Origin: Proteles cristata cristata | Taxonomy: Eukaryota > Chordata > Mammalia > Carnivora > Hyaenidae | DNA: 64,000 bases | Reading direction: 5' to 3' | Assembly (NCBI GenBank): GCA_017311185.1 | Contig: JAESUZ010003297.1 | Coordinates: 682,001-746,000 of the forward strand | In this document: piece by piece, positions 32,201 through 63,191 of the stretch | How positions within the stretch are numbered: position 1 is the first letter of the stretch | How the letters are laid out: every line of letters begins with the position of its first letter | Notes under the pieces: generated by a model | Seen by the model: only the letters and a program-made list of their open reading frames with translations | The model's database searches: none | What the model was told of the DNA's origin: nothing | Program-made: the position numbers and the translations under genes

Positions 32201-33975
32201 CCCTTCTTCAGGACTTCAGAAGAGTATTCTCTTTGGTGCTCCCCCTCTACCCCCTGTATGTAAGTGGGGAAGGGTGTGGGGGAAGAATTGGAAGTCAAGG
32301 AAGCTGACTGGGAGCAGCAATAGTCAGTGTGTAAATGTATTTGCTAAATGGGCATACAGTTGCCCTGAATGTGGGCTCTTAAATTTTCCTGAACCCCCTA
32401 GAGAATGAATTCAGGAGTTCCCCAGGACAAAGGGCACTATAGAGTGGAAGAGGCAGACCTCATTTGGCAGGAAGGAGGGTGATGGTGCCCCTGACATCCT
32501 GGCCAAACCTGTCGCAGTCTCAGCAAAGGTCCTAGTTGCTTTCTCTGTGGGATTATCAGAGCCCATACCACAGTGCTTCCAGAAGATACAGTGACTCAGA
32601 ACAGTTCTGTGTCGTCCCTCCTCCAGCAGAGGGGCTCGAGGGCCTCTGTATGCCTAGCACCAGGCACTGGAACTCATCTAGCTTAGCATCGTCTAATGGA
32701 AATGAACAATGAACTTGAAATCACTAGAATAATTGCTTAGCTCAGGGGGCTAAGAGGAAGTCTGAGTAAGTGTCCTTTACCCTGAGAACCTAAGAATTCA
32801 GCCAGGTAAAGACAATCTGTACAGGATGAGGCCCTGAGACAGACAGCTGCTTGGTGTGTAGCTGAGATGAGGCAGCCATGGGTGGATGTAGCAGAGCAGG
32901 CTTTGTGCAGTTTCTCTGAGGACAGAATGTACTAAAATGAGGCTAGTGCAGAACACTGCCAGGCAGCCTCTGTGTGGTCTAAAGAGGCCATGAAGACTAG
33001 AAAGAAGGGCTCTGCTCCCACCTCTCCCCCAAGAGCTTCCTGCCCTCTCAGCAGCTAGATGAAGAAATCTAGTTACCTTGAATTGTTTCTTTTTCTCTCC
33101 ATGTCTGAGAGATGGAGGCTGATGTGGGGAATGCAGTGGTTGCCCACCATCACTTTGTAGTTGGACGGAGGTGGGTCTCCTCTTTAAACACTAGGAAGTT
33201 CCCTGCTAAATGGCCTGATACGGACATCCAGAGTTTGAAGCTTAAGTCTGGCTTAGCATATAGTATAAGGTTTCGGTCATTCTCTTTAAATCTCCCCTAG
33301 TTATAGTGATTTTGGGGGTACCTGGGGGCTCTTGACAGGGACCACCTTCCTGAGCCAGGCTTTGAGTCCAGCTATCTTAGAAGTTTGCTGCTTGGGGAGT
33401 GGGAGGAACAGGTCTTTCTCCTACTTATCAGATGGACTCCTTACTCAGAGAACAGCCTCTGCTTAGGCTGGGCCAGTGTTGGCTGGAAGGGGGAGGCCCA
33501 CACAGAATGCTGTCCTTGGGAGGAGCTGAGCAGTGCCTCTCTCCAGGGGGAGAGTGCTGGAATGCTGGACAGTGCTAAGTGCTGTGGTGATGGCACCATC
33601 AGGATGGGGAGAGCAGTGTTGAGTGTTCCCGCTTTAATGCTTGTCCTTGGCCTCTAGCCCTGGCCCAGTGTGTCCAACCTGGCCAAGGACTTCATTGACC
33701 GCCTGCTGACAGTGGATCCCGGCGCCCGTATGACTGCACTGCAGGCCTTGAGGCACCCATGGGTGGTGAGCATGGCAGCCTCTTCATCCATGAAGAATCT
33801 GCACCGCTCCATCTCCCAGAACCTCCTCAAACGTGCTTCCTCACGCTGCCAGAGCACCAAGTCGGCCCAGTCCACGCGTTCCAGCCGCTCTACACGCTCC
33901 AACAAGTCGCGCCGTGTGCGGGAGCGGGAACTGCGGGAGCTCAACCTGCGATACCAGCAGCAGTACAATGGCTGA
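21053..33975 (+). CDS. PSKH1: PSKH1, protein serine kinase H1; two coding exons
   Basis: This is a CaMK-group serine/threonine kinase located at Golgi, centrosome and plasma membrane in the known family. Coding exons are 21053-22009 and 33658-33975, giving 424 residues, the human length. The product starts MGCGTSK: Gly2 and Cys3 fit myristoylation and palmitoylation. The kinase domain spans about residues 98-355, with glycine loop [10 protein letters not shown], Lys127 in YAIK, the catalytic HRDLKPEN, metal-binding DFG, and [10 protein letters not shown]. The only coding intron falls after the kinase segment SYSGE. The C-terminal tail is Ser/Arg-rich ([20 protein letters not shown]) and ends LRYQQQYNG, which may serve targeting or splicing-speckle roles described for the family. 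The start is in a good context (G at -3, G at +4). All key catalytic residues are present. Confidence 0.97.
23563..23905. mobile_element. Plus-strand SINE followed by truncated minus-strand SINE
   Basis: A plus-strand copy (23,563-23,768) runs into a minus-strand SINE (23,786-23,905) that stops inside its body at GGGGCTCGAACTCAGG. AT-rich strings with ATATTTTTA flank the first copy. Confidence 0.85.
24040..24268 (+). mobile_element. Carnivore SINE, very young copy
   Basis: A full-length plus-strand SINE with a long A tail. A perfect 19-bp target duplication, AGAAATTTGACCAGCTCTG, lies at 24021-24039 and 24269-24287. Confidence 0.97.
24310..24545 (-). repeat. MIR relic
   Basis: Inverted MIR phrases: CCCTGTTTTACAGATGAGG, GTCTCACAGCTAGAGGGTGG and TTTGAACCCAGGCCATC. 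Confidence 0.8.
24680..24721 (+). repeat. Two-copy tandem repeat
   Basis: The 21-bp unit starting TATCAATACACATGTTCCC occurs twice in direct succession and is identical between copies. Confidence 0.9.
27572..27878 (-). mobile_element. Two adjacent minus-strand SINEs, diverged
   Basis: A short head fragment (27,572-27,668, ending GAGCCACCCAGGCACTCC) is followed by a fuller copy (27,669-27,878, ending GAGCCACCCAGGCACCCCC). Both are mutated. Confidence 0.88.
28690..29425 (-). mobile_element. Three-level nest of minus-strand SINEs
   Basis: The oldest copy (29,165-29,412) has an expanded GA body. A second (28,961-29,164) sits in its T-rich end with TAAGTTTATTTATTT on both sides. A third, young copy (28,747-28,960) sits in the second, flanked by perfect TATTAAAACATTTTTTT repeats at about 28,730 and 28,961. 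Outer flanks share TCCTTCATAT. Confidence 0.88.
30009..30112 (+). mobile_element. Short tRNA-derived SINE
   Basis: Head-only element (GGGGCGCCTGGCTGACTCAG to CCAGAGCTTACTT) with a 20-nt A tail. AGTAGATA and AGTAGACA flank it. Confidence 0.88.
31080..31330. promoter_or_regulatory. CpG-retaining intronic block, possible regulatory element
   Basis: Unlike the surrounding intron, this stretch keeps many CpGs (CATCGGC, CACGGCTGCG, AAGCGTC, GGCGCAG, CTCGGCGAGC) and homeobox-like TAATTG. It has no repeat signature and no supported ORF. A conserved enhancer is a guess from composition alone. Confidence 0.3.
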
Positions 33976-35925
33976 GCTGTCAGCTGCAGCGCAGACATGC
34001 CATGGTCCCAGCTTGGCCGTGCATCACTGTGCCATCTGGCCCTGATGCCCTCTCTGGAGATAGGTCTGTATGGCCGGCAGCAGGTGAATGGCCCCAGCCC
34101 CTTCCCTGTGCCTTCAGCAGCCTCCATCCTTATCCTGGGCCTGAGCCTGGTGTAATCGAGTGGAGGGAGCCTGGGGAGCTGTGAGCCCTCTGAACTGGGA
34201 GCCTGGCCTGGCACCAGTGCTCCTTTTGGTGGGCAACTGCTCTGCTACAAGTTGGGGAAAGTGTAGGACCTGGCCTTCAGGCTCCCTCGCCCCTTGGCTC
34301 TTCCCCAAGACCAAAGAGGCAAGCTGTGCCAGGTAGAGGGTGTCCTGTTGTCCTAGGACTCTTTGGGACAGTTACTTCTGAAACCCTCTTTCCTCCACTG
34401 AACCTTCATCTCTGGTCCCCTGCATTCCATTGCATCCTGATCTGTACCACAGTGAGAGGCCCAGGAAGGCCCAAAGCTAGTGTCTTGGGTGGAATCTCAG
34501 CTAAGTATAAATAGTCTCCCACCTCCCACCCAAGATCTGTCTTCTTTCGTGGTACCCCCAGGGGCCCCTCCTGGCTCCAGAACTGGCTAGAACCTCTGGT
34601 GGTAGGGCCATGACATTGCTCTTGGCCCTTCTGGACTATGTGGCCATGTTGGTAGCAGGCTTGCTACAGGCTCCAACCTCTCTCTGACAGTGGGAGAGCT
34701 CCTACCCACCAGCCCACTGCTCTCAGAGCCTTCTTCGCAGAGCCCACTATCACTTTTTTTCCCCTTTGGATGCCCATTCTATTCCCTAGGTGCCTCCTTC
34801 CCAACTGTGGGGGATTAAAGGGAGCCCCACTGCTGCTACCTGGGGAATGGGGGCACCTGGGCCAAGGCAGAGGCCAGGGCCTTACCAGGGAGAGTCCCGT
34901 CAAGATTCCAGGGTCAACCCTGGTTCTACCCTTGGTACTGCCCAATGTCCCTTCCCTTCAGGCTCTGCAGTGGCATAAAGGCGCCATCTAGTGTCTGGCA
35001 TGAGTATGGGCAGCCTAAGAGTGACCACTATGCTCACCCTTCATCTTCTGGAAGAAGTGGGAAGGAAGGAGCTGCTGTATTGAGGAAAGGTCCCAGGCTG
35101 CTCAACCCTCCCCTTCTGCTGAGCTTTTGCGCAGCTCCAGTTGGAACTTAGCCATACTGTGTGACCTGCCTCTGAACCCTGAGTGCCTGGGGCCCTGGCC
35201 TTCTCACAGCTGGCCTTGCCTGGTCCAGCCTGTCCCTGCTAACTTTCACAGCATTACCTGGTCCAGCCTGGACCCTGCCAAATCTTAGGCTGGAGGGATC
35301 TTCTATAGGAGGTGAGTGGAATTGGGTGGCTGTTTTCCCAGAGGTTTGAGCCAGACCATCCCCATGGTAGTCAAGGTGCCTTCCTACCACCACAAACAAG
35401 CCTGGAACCCAAATCCCCTTCTTCCTCAGCTGCTTTCACTGGCAGGGAAGGAGCTGTGGCCCAGCTTCAGCTGCAGCTAGACTGCAGGGCCTCTGCCAGC
35501 AGGGAGAGACGGGCTCTCACTCAGTTTTTCCCATTGGGTAGCCTTGGGCCAGGCCCTCCTCTTACTGCATGTGCCACCTCTAGTGGGAAACAAGGCCAAA
35601 GAGAACACTCTGGGCCAAGCCAACTGCCTTAAACATCCCCTCCTTCTATCCTCAGTGTTCCTGGCACAAGGCAGCAGAGAGCCCAAACCCTGTGGCCTCA
35701 GAACTCCCTCTACTTCCCCAAGTGCCTCTGGGGGCCTGAAGCCCTGGGGATTTATTTCCTCTCTTGTCCAAAATAGGCCTGGCCCTAAGGATAGGACAGA
35801 GGGAGGTTGGAGACTTGGGCCTTTATGCCATGGACTGTGGATGGAGAATGTGCAGTTATTTATTTTGTGTACTCAGTTTGTAAATGTATCCTCTGTACTC
35901 AATAAACAGGCTGCCTTCCCCAGGG
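33976..35925 (+). other. PSKH1: PSKH1 3' untranslated region
   Basis: About 1.95 kb from the stop to the poly(A) signal AATAAA at 35901-35906, with a T-rich stretch (TTATTTATTTTGTG) about 40 nt before it. No coding feature seen. Confidence 0.85.
35901..35906 (+). terminator. PSKH1: PSKH1 poly(A) signal
   Basis: AATAAA follows the long 3' untranslated region. It lies 190 bp from the CTRL poly(A) signal on the opposite strand, so the two genes end tail-to-tail. Confidence 0.88.
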
Positions 35926-36092
35926 AAGGCTGGCCATCCATGCTGACAGCCCAGGCTCCTTGCTGTGGACCAGGGAGGAGATACCTGCCATGCTAGGAAT
36001 CAAAGTCCCAAGTGGGGAAGGGCACTCCCAAGAGCCTCTCCCTTCCCTTGTAAGGACAGACAAGAATACACAAGAGGACAGAGCATGGGGAC

Positions 36093-36098
36093 TTTATT
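36093..36098 (-). terminator. CTRL: CTRL poly(A) signal
   Basis: TTTATT on the plus strand is AATAAA on the minus strand, about 33 nt after the CTRL stop. This gives a very short 3' untranslated region, usual for pancreatic protease genes. Confidence 0.85.
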
Positions 36099-36130
36099 GG
36101 ATTGAGATGGGGAGAAGGCCTGTGGTAAGC

Positions 36131-38059
<1,929 letters not shown>

Positions 38060-38084
38060 TGTGGCAGATGTGAGGTTGAGAACT

Positions 38085-38105
38085 GGGCCTGGTTTTATGG
38101 ATCTC
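38085..38105 (-). promoter_or_regulatory. CTRL: CTRL TATA-like element
   Basis: The minus strand reads CCATAAAACC at 38100-38091, about 35 bp before the start codon. The leader would then be very short, as is common for acinar protease genes. Confidence 0.6.
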
Positions 38106-39970
38106 CTTGTCCTTGGGCCAAAGTCGCAGGCCTGATGCAAGCCAACTGTGTGGGCTCAGCCCCCTCCCATGCTCTGGTCGGGAGGAAGGTCTCTAGGCCA
38201 AGGTCCTGGACTCACGCCTGGACTTATCAAAGCCCAGGTGTGAGGCTCTCACCTCCACCCTCCAAAGCCTGGTCTCTGATTGGCTCCCTGAACCACCTCA
38301 CATCCCAAGTGTTGAGCACGGGGTAGCAGGGACCTATGATTAAATTAGGTTTATGGTGACCACCTGGTGTCTGGGATCAGGGAAGTTTCCCAGGGCTGTC
38401 AGGGGCATCAGATTCAGAGAAGCCTGCTCTGAACCCAGGGGTGATCCTGACAGATGGAGGGAAGGTCTGCTGTCCCAGGTCTGCTGAGGAAGGCCAGAGC
38501 CATGTGGCCAGCACAGGGATTCTGGCAGGTCACAGGTTCTAACAGGTAGCATCTCTCTGATCCCTCACAACTCGGAACAGGAGTAAGTTTGCTCAGAGAG
38601 ATGGTGACTCTCCCACAAGCACATGGTGCATTTGGATCCAAACCTTCATCTGTCTGGCTCTGAAGCCCACACTCTTGTTGATGAAATGACATCTGGGAGG
38701 GGCCTAGCACACAGGAGGGTAAGATGTGAGTCCTTAGTGACTGGCTGACCCTGGATGGAGGTTGCAGGTATACGGGTGACAGCCATCACATCTCTGACAG
38801 CTTCTAGGCCTTGGGAATTCTGTGGGCAAGCTCTTGGTGTCTGCAGCCCATTTGTCATAGAGCTCCAGGCTGAACCTGCAATGAGGACGAGAAGAAGACC
38901 CTGTGTGCAAAGCTGTAGTGGGTAAGTTGGCTGGGCTCCTAGAGGCGGGGGGGGGAGGGGGGCTCTGACTGACTCAAAGCATCAGTCAAAAAAATTAAGA
39001 TGTTAACGGTAGAACAGAGGGATGGAGAGATAGAAATGTGATCAAGCAATTATAACACAATACTAATTGCAAAGTTGATTGTGGGTATATAGGTGTTTGA
39101 TGTACAATTTTTTCAACTTCTATCTTTTAAAACCATCATAATAAAATACTGGGGGGAGAAACAATCAGAGTCCCAGGGATGTCCAGCCCAGAGTAGACCC
39201 TCCCCAGAGGTTGGGCAGACTCACAGTTCTGAAGGTCCAGTGAATCAGCCATTCTGAGGGCAGGATGCTCCTGCCAGCACACAGCACCTAGGCTGGCCCG
39301 CAGTGGGTACTCAGCTAAGGTTTGCTATATAAATGTATCATGTCGTCTCCCTCTGCATGAGCCCTGACCCCTGTCAGCCCAGCAAACTTGGAAGTCAGTT
39401 CCCCTGGTCACAACTCAGCATGTGCAAATAGAAGCCCTGTTTGGTTTAGCACTTCAGGTGTACTTGGTCATGGGCAGGGTTTCACAGGTAAAGGTATTGC
39501 AGGGCTGAAGAGTGTTCTGTGAGAACGTACTCCTGGAGTCAGGGAGCAGCTCCTTGGTCAGCACTTTAGCCCTCAGTGGAGTCCATGGAGGCCTCCTTGA
39601 CTGAGAGGTGTGCGCTTTGTCCTGGGACACTGATGAGCCAGGTAAAGACTAGGTAGGGGCAGCACATGCGTTCATCTGGGTTTTACAACAGTGCCCAGTG
39701 GACTAAAGGGCAAGAGTAAGGCATGGGAGTGGTAGGGGGGCCTCTGAGTTGGAGAGTCAGGAGGGGGCTTTCCACCTTGAGCTGCAATGCTTGCCAGGGC
39801 TGGGATCCTGGAGGAGTGGATGCCTGAGGTGATGGGTGAAGGTCCCTCGTAGGCTAAGCCCTGGAGCCATGGCAGGGAGTGGCTTCCAAAGGTATACCTT
39901 GGCCACAGAGTCCTCATGGTTGCCTGTCTCCCTCTACCCAGGAAGAACACAGCCATCTGTTTAGGTGGTT
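38106..39970. other. CTRL-PSMB10 intergenic region
   Basis: No gene is seen here. About 38,540-38,700 looks like a MIR trace, 38,985-39,170 is an old L1 3' fragment (phrase TTTCATAATAAAA-like CATCATAATAAAATACTGG), and a G-run (GGCGGGGGGGGGAGGGG) lies near 38,945. The remainder shows nothing recognisable. Confidence 0.6.
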
Positions 39971-39979
39971 TTTGTTTTT

Positions 39980-39998
39980 TTTATTTCCCAGGTTTATT
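39980..39998 (-). terminator. PSMB10: PSMB10 poly(A) signals
   Basis: Minus-strand AATAAA motifs at 39998-39993 and 39985-39980, 35-50 nt after the stop. The 3' untranslated region is therefore very short. Confidence 0.8.
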
Positions 39999-40032
39999 CC
40001 CCCTTGTTCCAAGCTCTAAATACCATCCTGCT

Positions 40033-42387
40033 TTACTCCACTTCCATGGCCTGTACGGTTTCCTCCAGCAGCTCCAGGGTCAGTGGCTTCACTGTCTGGG
40101 TCAGGACAGCTGTGGTCCCAGGGGCAAAGCGGTATTGCCTGGGCCTGGGAGAAGGAAGGGATGGCCTCTCAACTTGGACCCATCATGTGGCCCATCTGTT
40201 TCTTACACCTCCTATCTCCCCTGCTACCCCCCGCCAGTGTCCCCCATCTCCTATGCTCCCACCTTTCTATGGGCATTGTGGGTGAGCTCAATGTTCGCAG
40301 AAGCTTGGTGCCAGTCCTCGTTATCACACATGCGTCCACACTGCCCCCAGAGCCCAGGTCACCTAGGATCCCTGCAGTGATGGCTTCCACTAGCAGCTCC
40401 TGCGCGGCCTCCAGCTGTGGTGATACATGCGTGTGAAGACTGATGGACCCTTTTGGTATCACCTTCAGGCTACACCCTAGAGGCTTTATTCATCTTAAGC
40501 CCATACTATTTACCATTTGTTCATACCCAAACTCCTTTTTCCCTACTCCCATCTCCACCCCAAGCTCCCCTGCCCTGGTCTCTGCCTCCCTCTCTCAGGA
40601 GACCCTGTGTTCCCACTGCCCCTGTCTTCATAAACCTCTGAGTCACTTACACCTGTGGTTCTGCTTACAGTGCTGTCACTCAACCAATGTGGTCTTGATC
40701 CCCAATCTACTGGTTCACTGTATTTTCCCTTCTGGGCCTCAGGCACCTCTGAAGCAACACATGTCACCCACTTCCAACCTACCCCAAAATCCAGACTGCA
40801 GACCCCATTTGCTGTTCCCTCCTCCATGAGCTTCAAATGGTCCTCTCTGAGCTTTGGCTTCTCCAGCAGTACAAACTTTGGCACTAACGGTGGCTTGCTG
40901 GAATAGCACTTCACTCTGACTCCACTGGCCCCTTAGTCTCCACTCAGTCGTCACCTCCTCCAAGAAGCCTTTCCTGATCTCTAGACTAGGCCAGGATATC
41001 TCTGTGTTATCCCAGCTCCAGCGTGCACTTCCCATCAATGAACGTGTAGCGTGGGACAGGTGTTGCTCACCCCCATGTTGGGCTGGAACCTATCCTCCAG
41101 TACCGCCAGGGCTGCGTCCTGGCCCGAACCTGCAGTCAGGAGAGGCATCTGAGGTAAGTCAAGGCCATCCCATTGCGGGATGAAGGTGAGGCCAGGGTTG
41201 TGGCAGGATTCCTGGGGAAGGGGCGGAGCTGTTTACCCAGGGCTGTGAAGGGCAGCCGGCTGTAGGAGCCGTGGGGATGCACGCTGTAGAGTTGCGGTCC
41301 GGTCACGTCTACTCCGCCCACTATCAGCGATGCCCCCACGTGGCCCCGGTACCTTTTTTGCAGAATGGGCGTGGTCAGCCGCTAGCATACAAGCTCCGCC
41401 CCTCCGTGACACCGCCCCGGACCCCTCTCCCCATTTCCTGTTGTTTGTCGCCTCTTGACTAACATTGCTCCTTCCTGTTGCCCAGCTCCTCTTAGGCCGG
41501 CCTTTTCCGGTCTCCGGGGCTCTCGTGGTCCCGCCCTTCATCCTGTCCCACCTCCTCTCAGCTCAGCGCCCCCCCTCCCTGCAACAGCCTTTCCCCAGGG
41601 TGACTTTAGCCTCGCCCAGCACCGGAAGAGCGTTTGGCGCAGAACGCGCGTGACCGTGGCCACGCGAGGCTCTCGGCCCGTGGACAGGGCGTGTAGTTCC
41701 ATGTTGGACGCCGCCATTCGCGTGATCATCTCGGCGTCTGCGGCTACTCCAGCCCCACAGCAGCTGAGAACGAAGGGAGGGTCGGTGTGGGCGGGACTAG
41801 GATGGACGTGCTGTGTCTGGGGATGCGTAGGCGAACTGGGTTGGGGATTTCTCACTAGATTTTGGGGGCGATGAAGTGGATCTTCTCGCAGCTTTTGCCC
41901 ATCACTACGGAATCGTTAGTGGCCCGCGTATCCGCGCCCAGGATGACTCCGTCCTGGGGAGGAAGAGGGGCCTCTAGCTCAGTGTCGGTTTTCCCAGCAG
42001 CCCCTCTAAACACCCCAGACCCAACTCCCTGCTCACTTGGAACACAAGGCCCGCGATGGTGGTCCCAGTCTTGTGTGCTTGAGGGCTCCGGAACCCCGGG
42101 AGGACGCGGTCTAAGGATATGTTTCTGGAAACGGAGTGGAACGGCCCAGGTTGAGGTTCTTCTGGGACCTCATCACACGCTCCAACTCCGTCCCAGCCTC
42201 CCTCACTTCTCAGGGTGAGCCTGGGAACACAAGTCGCCCAACACACGATGCCGTCCCTTCGCCCCCTCCAGAAATAAAGGCTCTGGGGCTTCCAGGAGCA
42301 GAAGCTGCATAGGCAGCTCACTCCCACTCACCTCTGGCAGTTCTCGAAAGAGAAGCCCCCTCGGGGCTCTAGCTCTGGCTTCAGCAT
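40033..42387 (-). CDS. PSMB10: PSMB10, proteasome subunit beta2i (MECL-1); eight exons
   Basis: The inducible trypsin-like catalytic subunit that replaces beta2 in the immunoproteasome, shaping peptides for MHC class I. Minus-strand exons are 42387-42332, 42124-42037, 41953-41856, 41763-41623, 41352-41237, 41129-41071, 40414-40263 and 40144-40033, giving 273 residues, the human length. A propeptide beginning [18 protein letters not shown] ends at HKTG; cleavage exposes the nucleophile Thr1 of TTIAGLVFQ. Counting from it, Asp17 (GADTRA) and Lys33 (CEKI) complete the active site. Exons 3-5 lie in CpG-rich DNA. The last intron ends in a tandem acceptor, TCCCAGGCCCAG|. The upstream AG is chosen because it restores the usual length; the downstream AG removes two residues in frame. 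Confidence 0.95.
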
Positions 42388-42512
42388 CTTCAGGTGGGAC
42401 AGGCTGGTCCAGGGGTTGGGGGTCAATGTGGGACCAGCTCAGAGTGAGAAAGACAAAAACCAGGTCCTCTGTCAGCGTCCCCCCCTCCCCCCATCGCGTC
42501 TGACGCTTCCTT

Positions 42513-42523
42513 CTTTCACTTTC
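42513..42523 (-). promoter_or_regulatory. PSMB10: IRF-type element upstream of PSMB10
   Basis: The minus strand reads GAAAGTGAAAG within GATGAAAGTGAAAGAAGG, matching the IRF core GAAANNGAAA. It lies 126-136 bp upstream of the start codon. PSMB10 is a known interferon-gamma-induced gene, so an IRF1 site here is expected; binding is inferred. Confidence 0.7.
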
Positions 42524-42539
42524 ATCTTTCCTCAGAGCG

Positions 42540-43860
42540 TGACTGTCACATTTGTGCATCTTCTCCTTTACTTCAGGTGCTAGGCAGCTTGGCAAAGGGG
42601 AGGTGTCCTTGCTTGGCTCTCCATCCTGCTCCCTAGTCCTCAGTCTGAACAGAGGGACAAATCCCTCTCTCTGACCATTGTTCAGCAATTCTTGCCTCTT
42701 CCAGCCCGTGCCCCTTAGCTTTGCCTATCCTGACCCCAATTCTAACCTCAAGTCCCTCAAGCTATAAGGCTGTCACATTGGCCAGGCTTCTGTTACTGGC
42801 CTCCCAACAGCATCAGGCATGGCTGCCTCTTGTCCTTCTCTCAGCTCCTCTGTTTTGTTGCCTTTGCCTCCCTGAAACTTGAAAGACCAAAGCTCAGTCC
42901 TCCATCGTGGTGACTGAGCCTTCCAGCTACTATGTCTCAGATGGTGTCTTCCCTCTAACGAGACAGGTGCTTTGGGGCTGCTCATCTAGTGGCCTGGAAG
43001 CATGCTGGGCTCTACCCATGGACAAGCCTTATTTCATGTCCCAAATGACCCTTAATTTATCCACATTTTTCTCCTACTGCCTTAGCCTCAGCTAGCATCC
43101 TCTCCTGGATACTGCACTGTCCTCTCTGCCTTCCCCAAGCTTCCCGCCCCTACCCCCCCCCCCAGGCTATCCTTTACCTTGCAGTGAAGGGACTCTTTCT
43201 AGATTGGAGATCTGGTTACATTCTTTCCCTGGTTAACCCCTTCAGCAACTGCATAGTGTTCTTAGGCTCAAACCCAAGTCTTTACAGTGGCCCTCGTATT
43301 TTTCTCGTCTCATCTGATCTCGGAATAGCCATCACTTCCTCTGGGAAACTTTCCCTGACTCACAAACAAGATTCTTTGGTGCTCTCTAAACTTTTCTCTC
43401 AGACCACTTAGCTCCATTAATTAAACTTTCATTACAAGAATGATCTGATTAGTAACTGTCTCTCTCTGATTCTAAACTCTTGTGCTTGTCACAGGCTTAG
43501 CACTCAAAAGTCCCCATCCACAGGTGGGCTCTACCTGCCCTTTGGGGAGTGGGTGGGACAACTCACATCTTCTCTGCCCCGTACCCTTGGCTCCACATGC
43601 CTCCATCCCACAGCTGTGTGTGTAACTACCTCCAGTCCCCAGCCCCCAGAGCAGAAGCAGGCACAAGGCAGGCTATGTGCTACATAAACAGCTCTACCAG
43701 GAGTGTGGGAAGCTGTCATCCTGGTGCCCAGTTCAATCTCAGGCTTCATCAAAGCCCATCTTACCCTTAGGCTCCACAAAGCACCAGGCCTGTGACTATT
43801 GCTCAGTGAATCCTGGTGCATGGACGCCACTGCCTCCTCTGCAACCCACAACACACATGT
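42540..43860. other. PSMB10-LCAT intergenic region
   Basis: No coding feature. About 43,230-43,440 resembles L2 LINE (GGAAACTTTCCCTGACTCAC). Other parts are plain, pyrimidine-rich DNA. Confidence 0.6.
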
Positions 43861-43887
43861 CAAAACTTAGAGAGCAAAAGAGGGTCT

Positions 43888-47177
<3,290 letters not shown>

Positions 47178-47277
47178 TCAGAGAGCCAGCTCTGGGCCTG
47201 GTTTCAGTTCCGCCTTCCTCCCTTGGTGCCAGGGGAAACAGAGCCGGGGCAGCAGGAGGCCCAGAAGTACACAATGT

Positions 47278-47283
47278 TTTATT
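47278..47283 (-). terminator. SLC12A4: SLC12A4 poly(A) signal
   Basis: AATAAA on the minus strand (TTTATT on plus) about 450 nt after the SLC12A4 stop. Transcription would end near 47,262, only about 225 bp before the LCAT start codon on the same strand. Confidence 0.85.
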
Positions 47284-47729
47284 GAAAAAGTCAGGCCTCA
47301 GCTGGCCAGTTCCATTCGGCTTCGCTTGGTGGGGGTCCCTGCACACTGTAGCCTGAGCCAGGTCATCCTGCAGGTGGGCTGGGTCAGACCCCCCTCCCTC
47401 ATCCCCCTTCCCCTCCTCTCTGATGGTGACATCCAAACAATAAATATGCAATAAATAGCGTGCCTGGGCAGGCTGCCTTCAAATCCCTCATCAGCTCCCA
47501 CCAGTCTTCTCCTGGGGTGCTGGATGGGAAAGTCCCCAAACCTCTCAGGGTCCCACAGAACCTTGGATCCTTCTCCATTGCCAGGCCCAGGCCTGGTCTC
47601 CAAGGAGACCTAGCAAAGCTGGGTCCAGGGTGGGGCCAAGCAAAGCAGGGCTGGTGGCTGGTGGCTGGGTGCTGGGAGGGGGCTGCTACCCTGGACACCT
47701 CCACTCTAAGCCACAAGTGTATATGAGGC

Positions 47730-63191
<15,462 letters not shown>

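Larger units (their letters stand above)
22010..33657 (+). other. PSKH1: PSKH1 intron 2
   Basis: This 11.6 kb intron has donor GTGAGT and acceptor TTGGCCTCTAG. It holds SINEs in clusters (23.5-24.3, 27.6-27.9, 28.7-29.4 and 30.0 kb) and a MIR relic. A CpG-retaining block sits near 31.1 kb. I see no supported exon. The stretches 22.0-23.5, 24.6-27.5 and 32.2-33.6 kb hold nothing I recognise, apart from L2-like phrases near 27,050-27,330 and a two-copy repeat near 24.7 kb. Confidence 0.85.

Noticed and set aside
40033..40138. Loss of two residues in PSMB10 compared with human
   Set aside because: This arises only if the downstream AG of a tandem acceptor is used; the upstream AG restores the common length, so no deletion need be claimed.
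40443..40914. Overlapping 123-128-codon ORFs on both strands inside PSMB10
   Set aside because: They lie in the intron between the exons at 40,263-40,414 and 41,071-41,129, in pyrimidine-rich DNA with L2-like phrases; no motif and no splice support.
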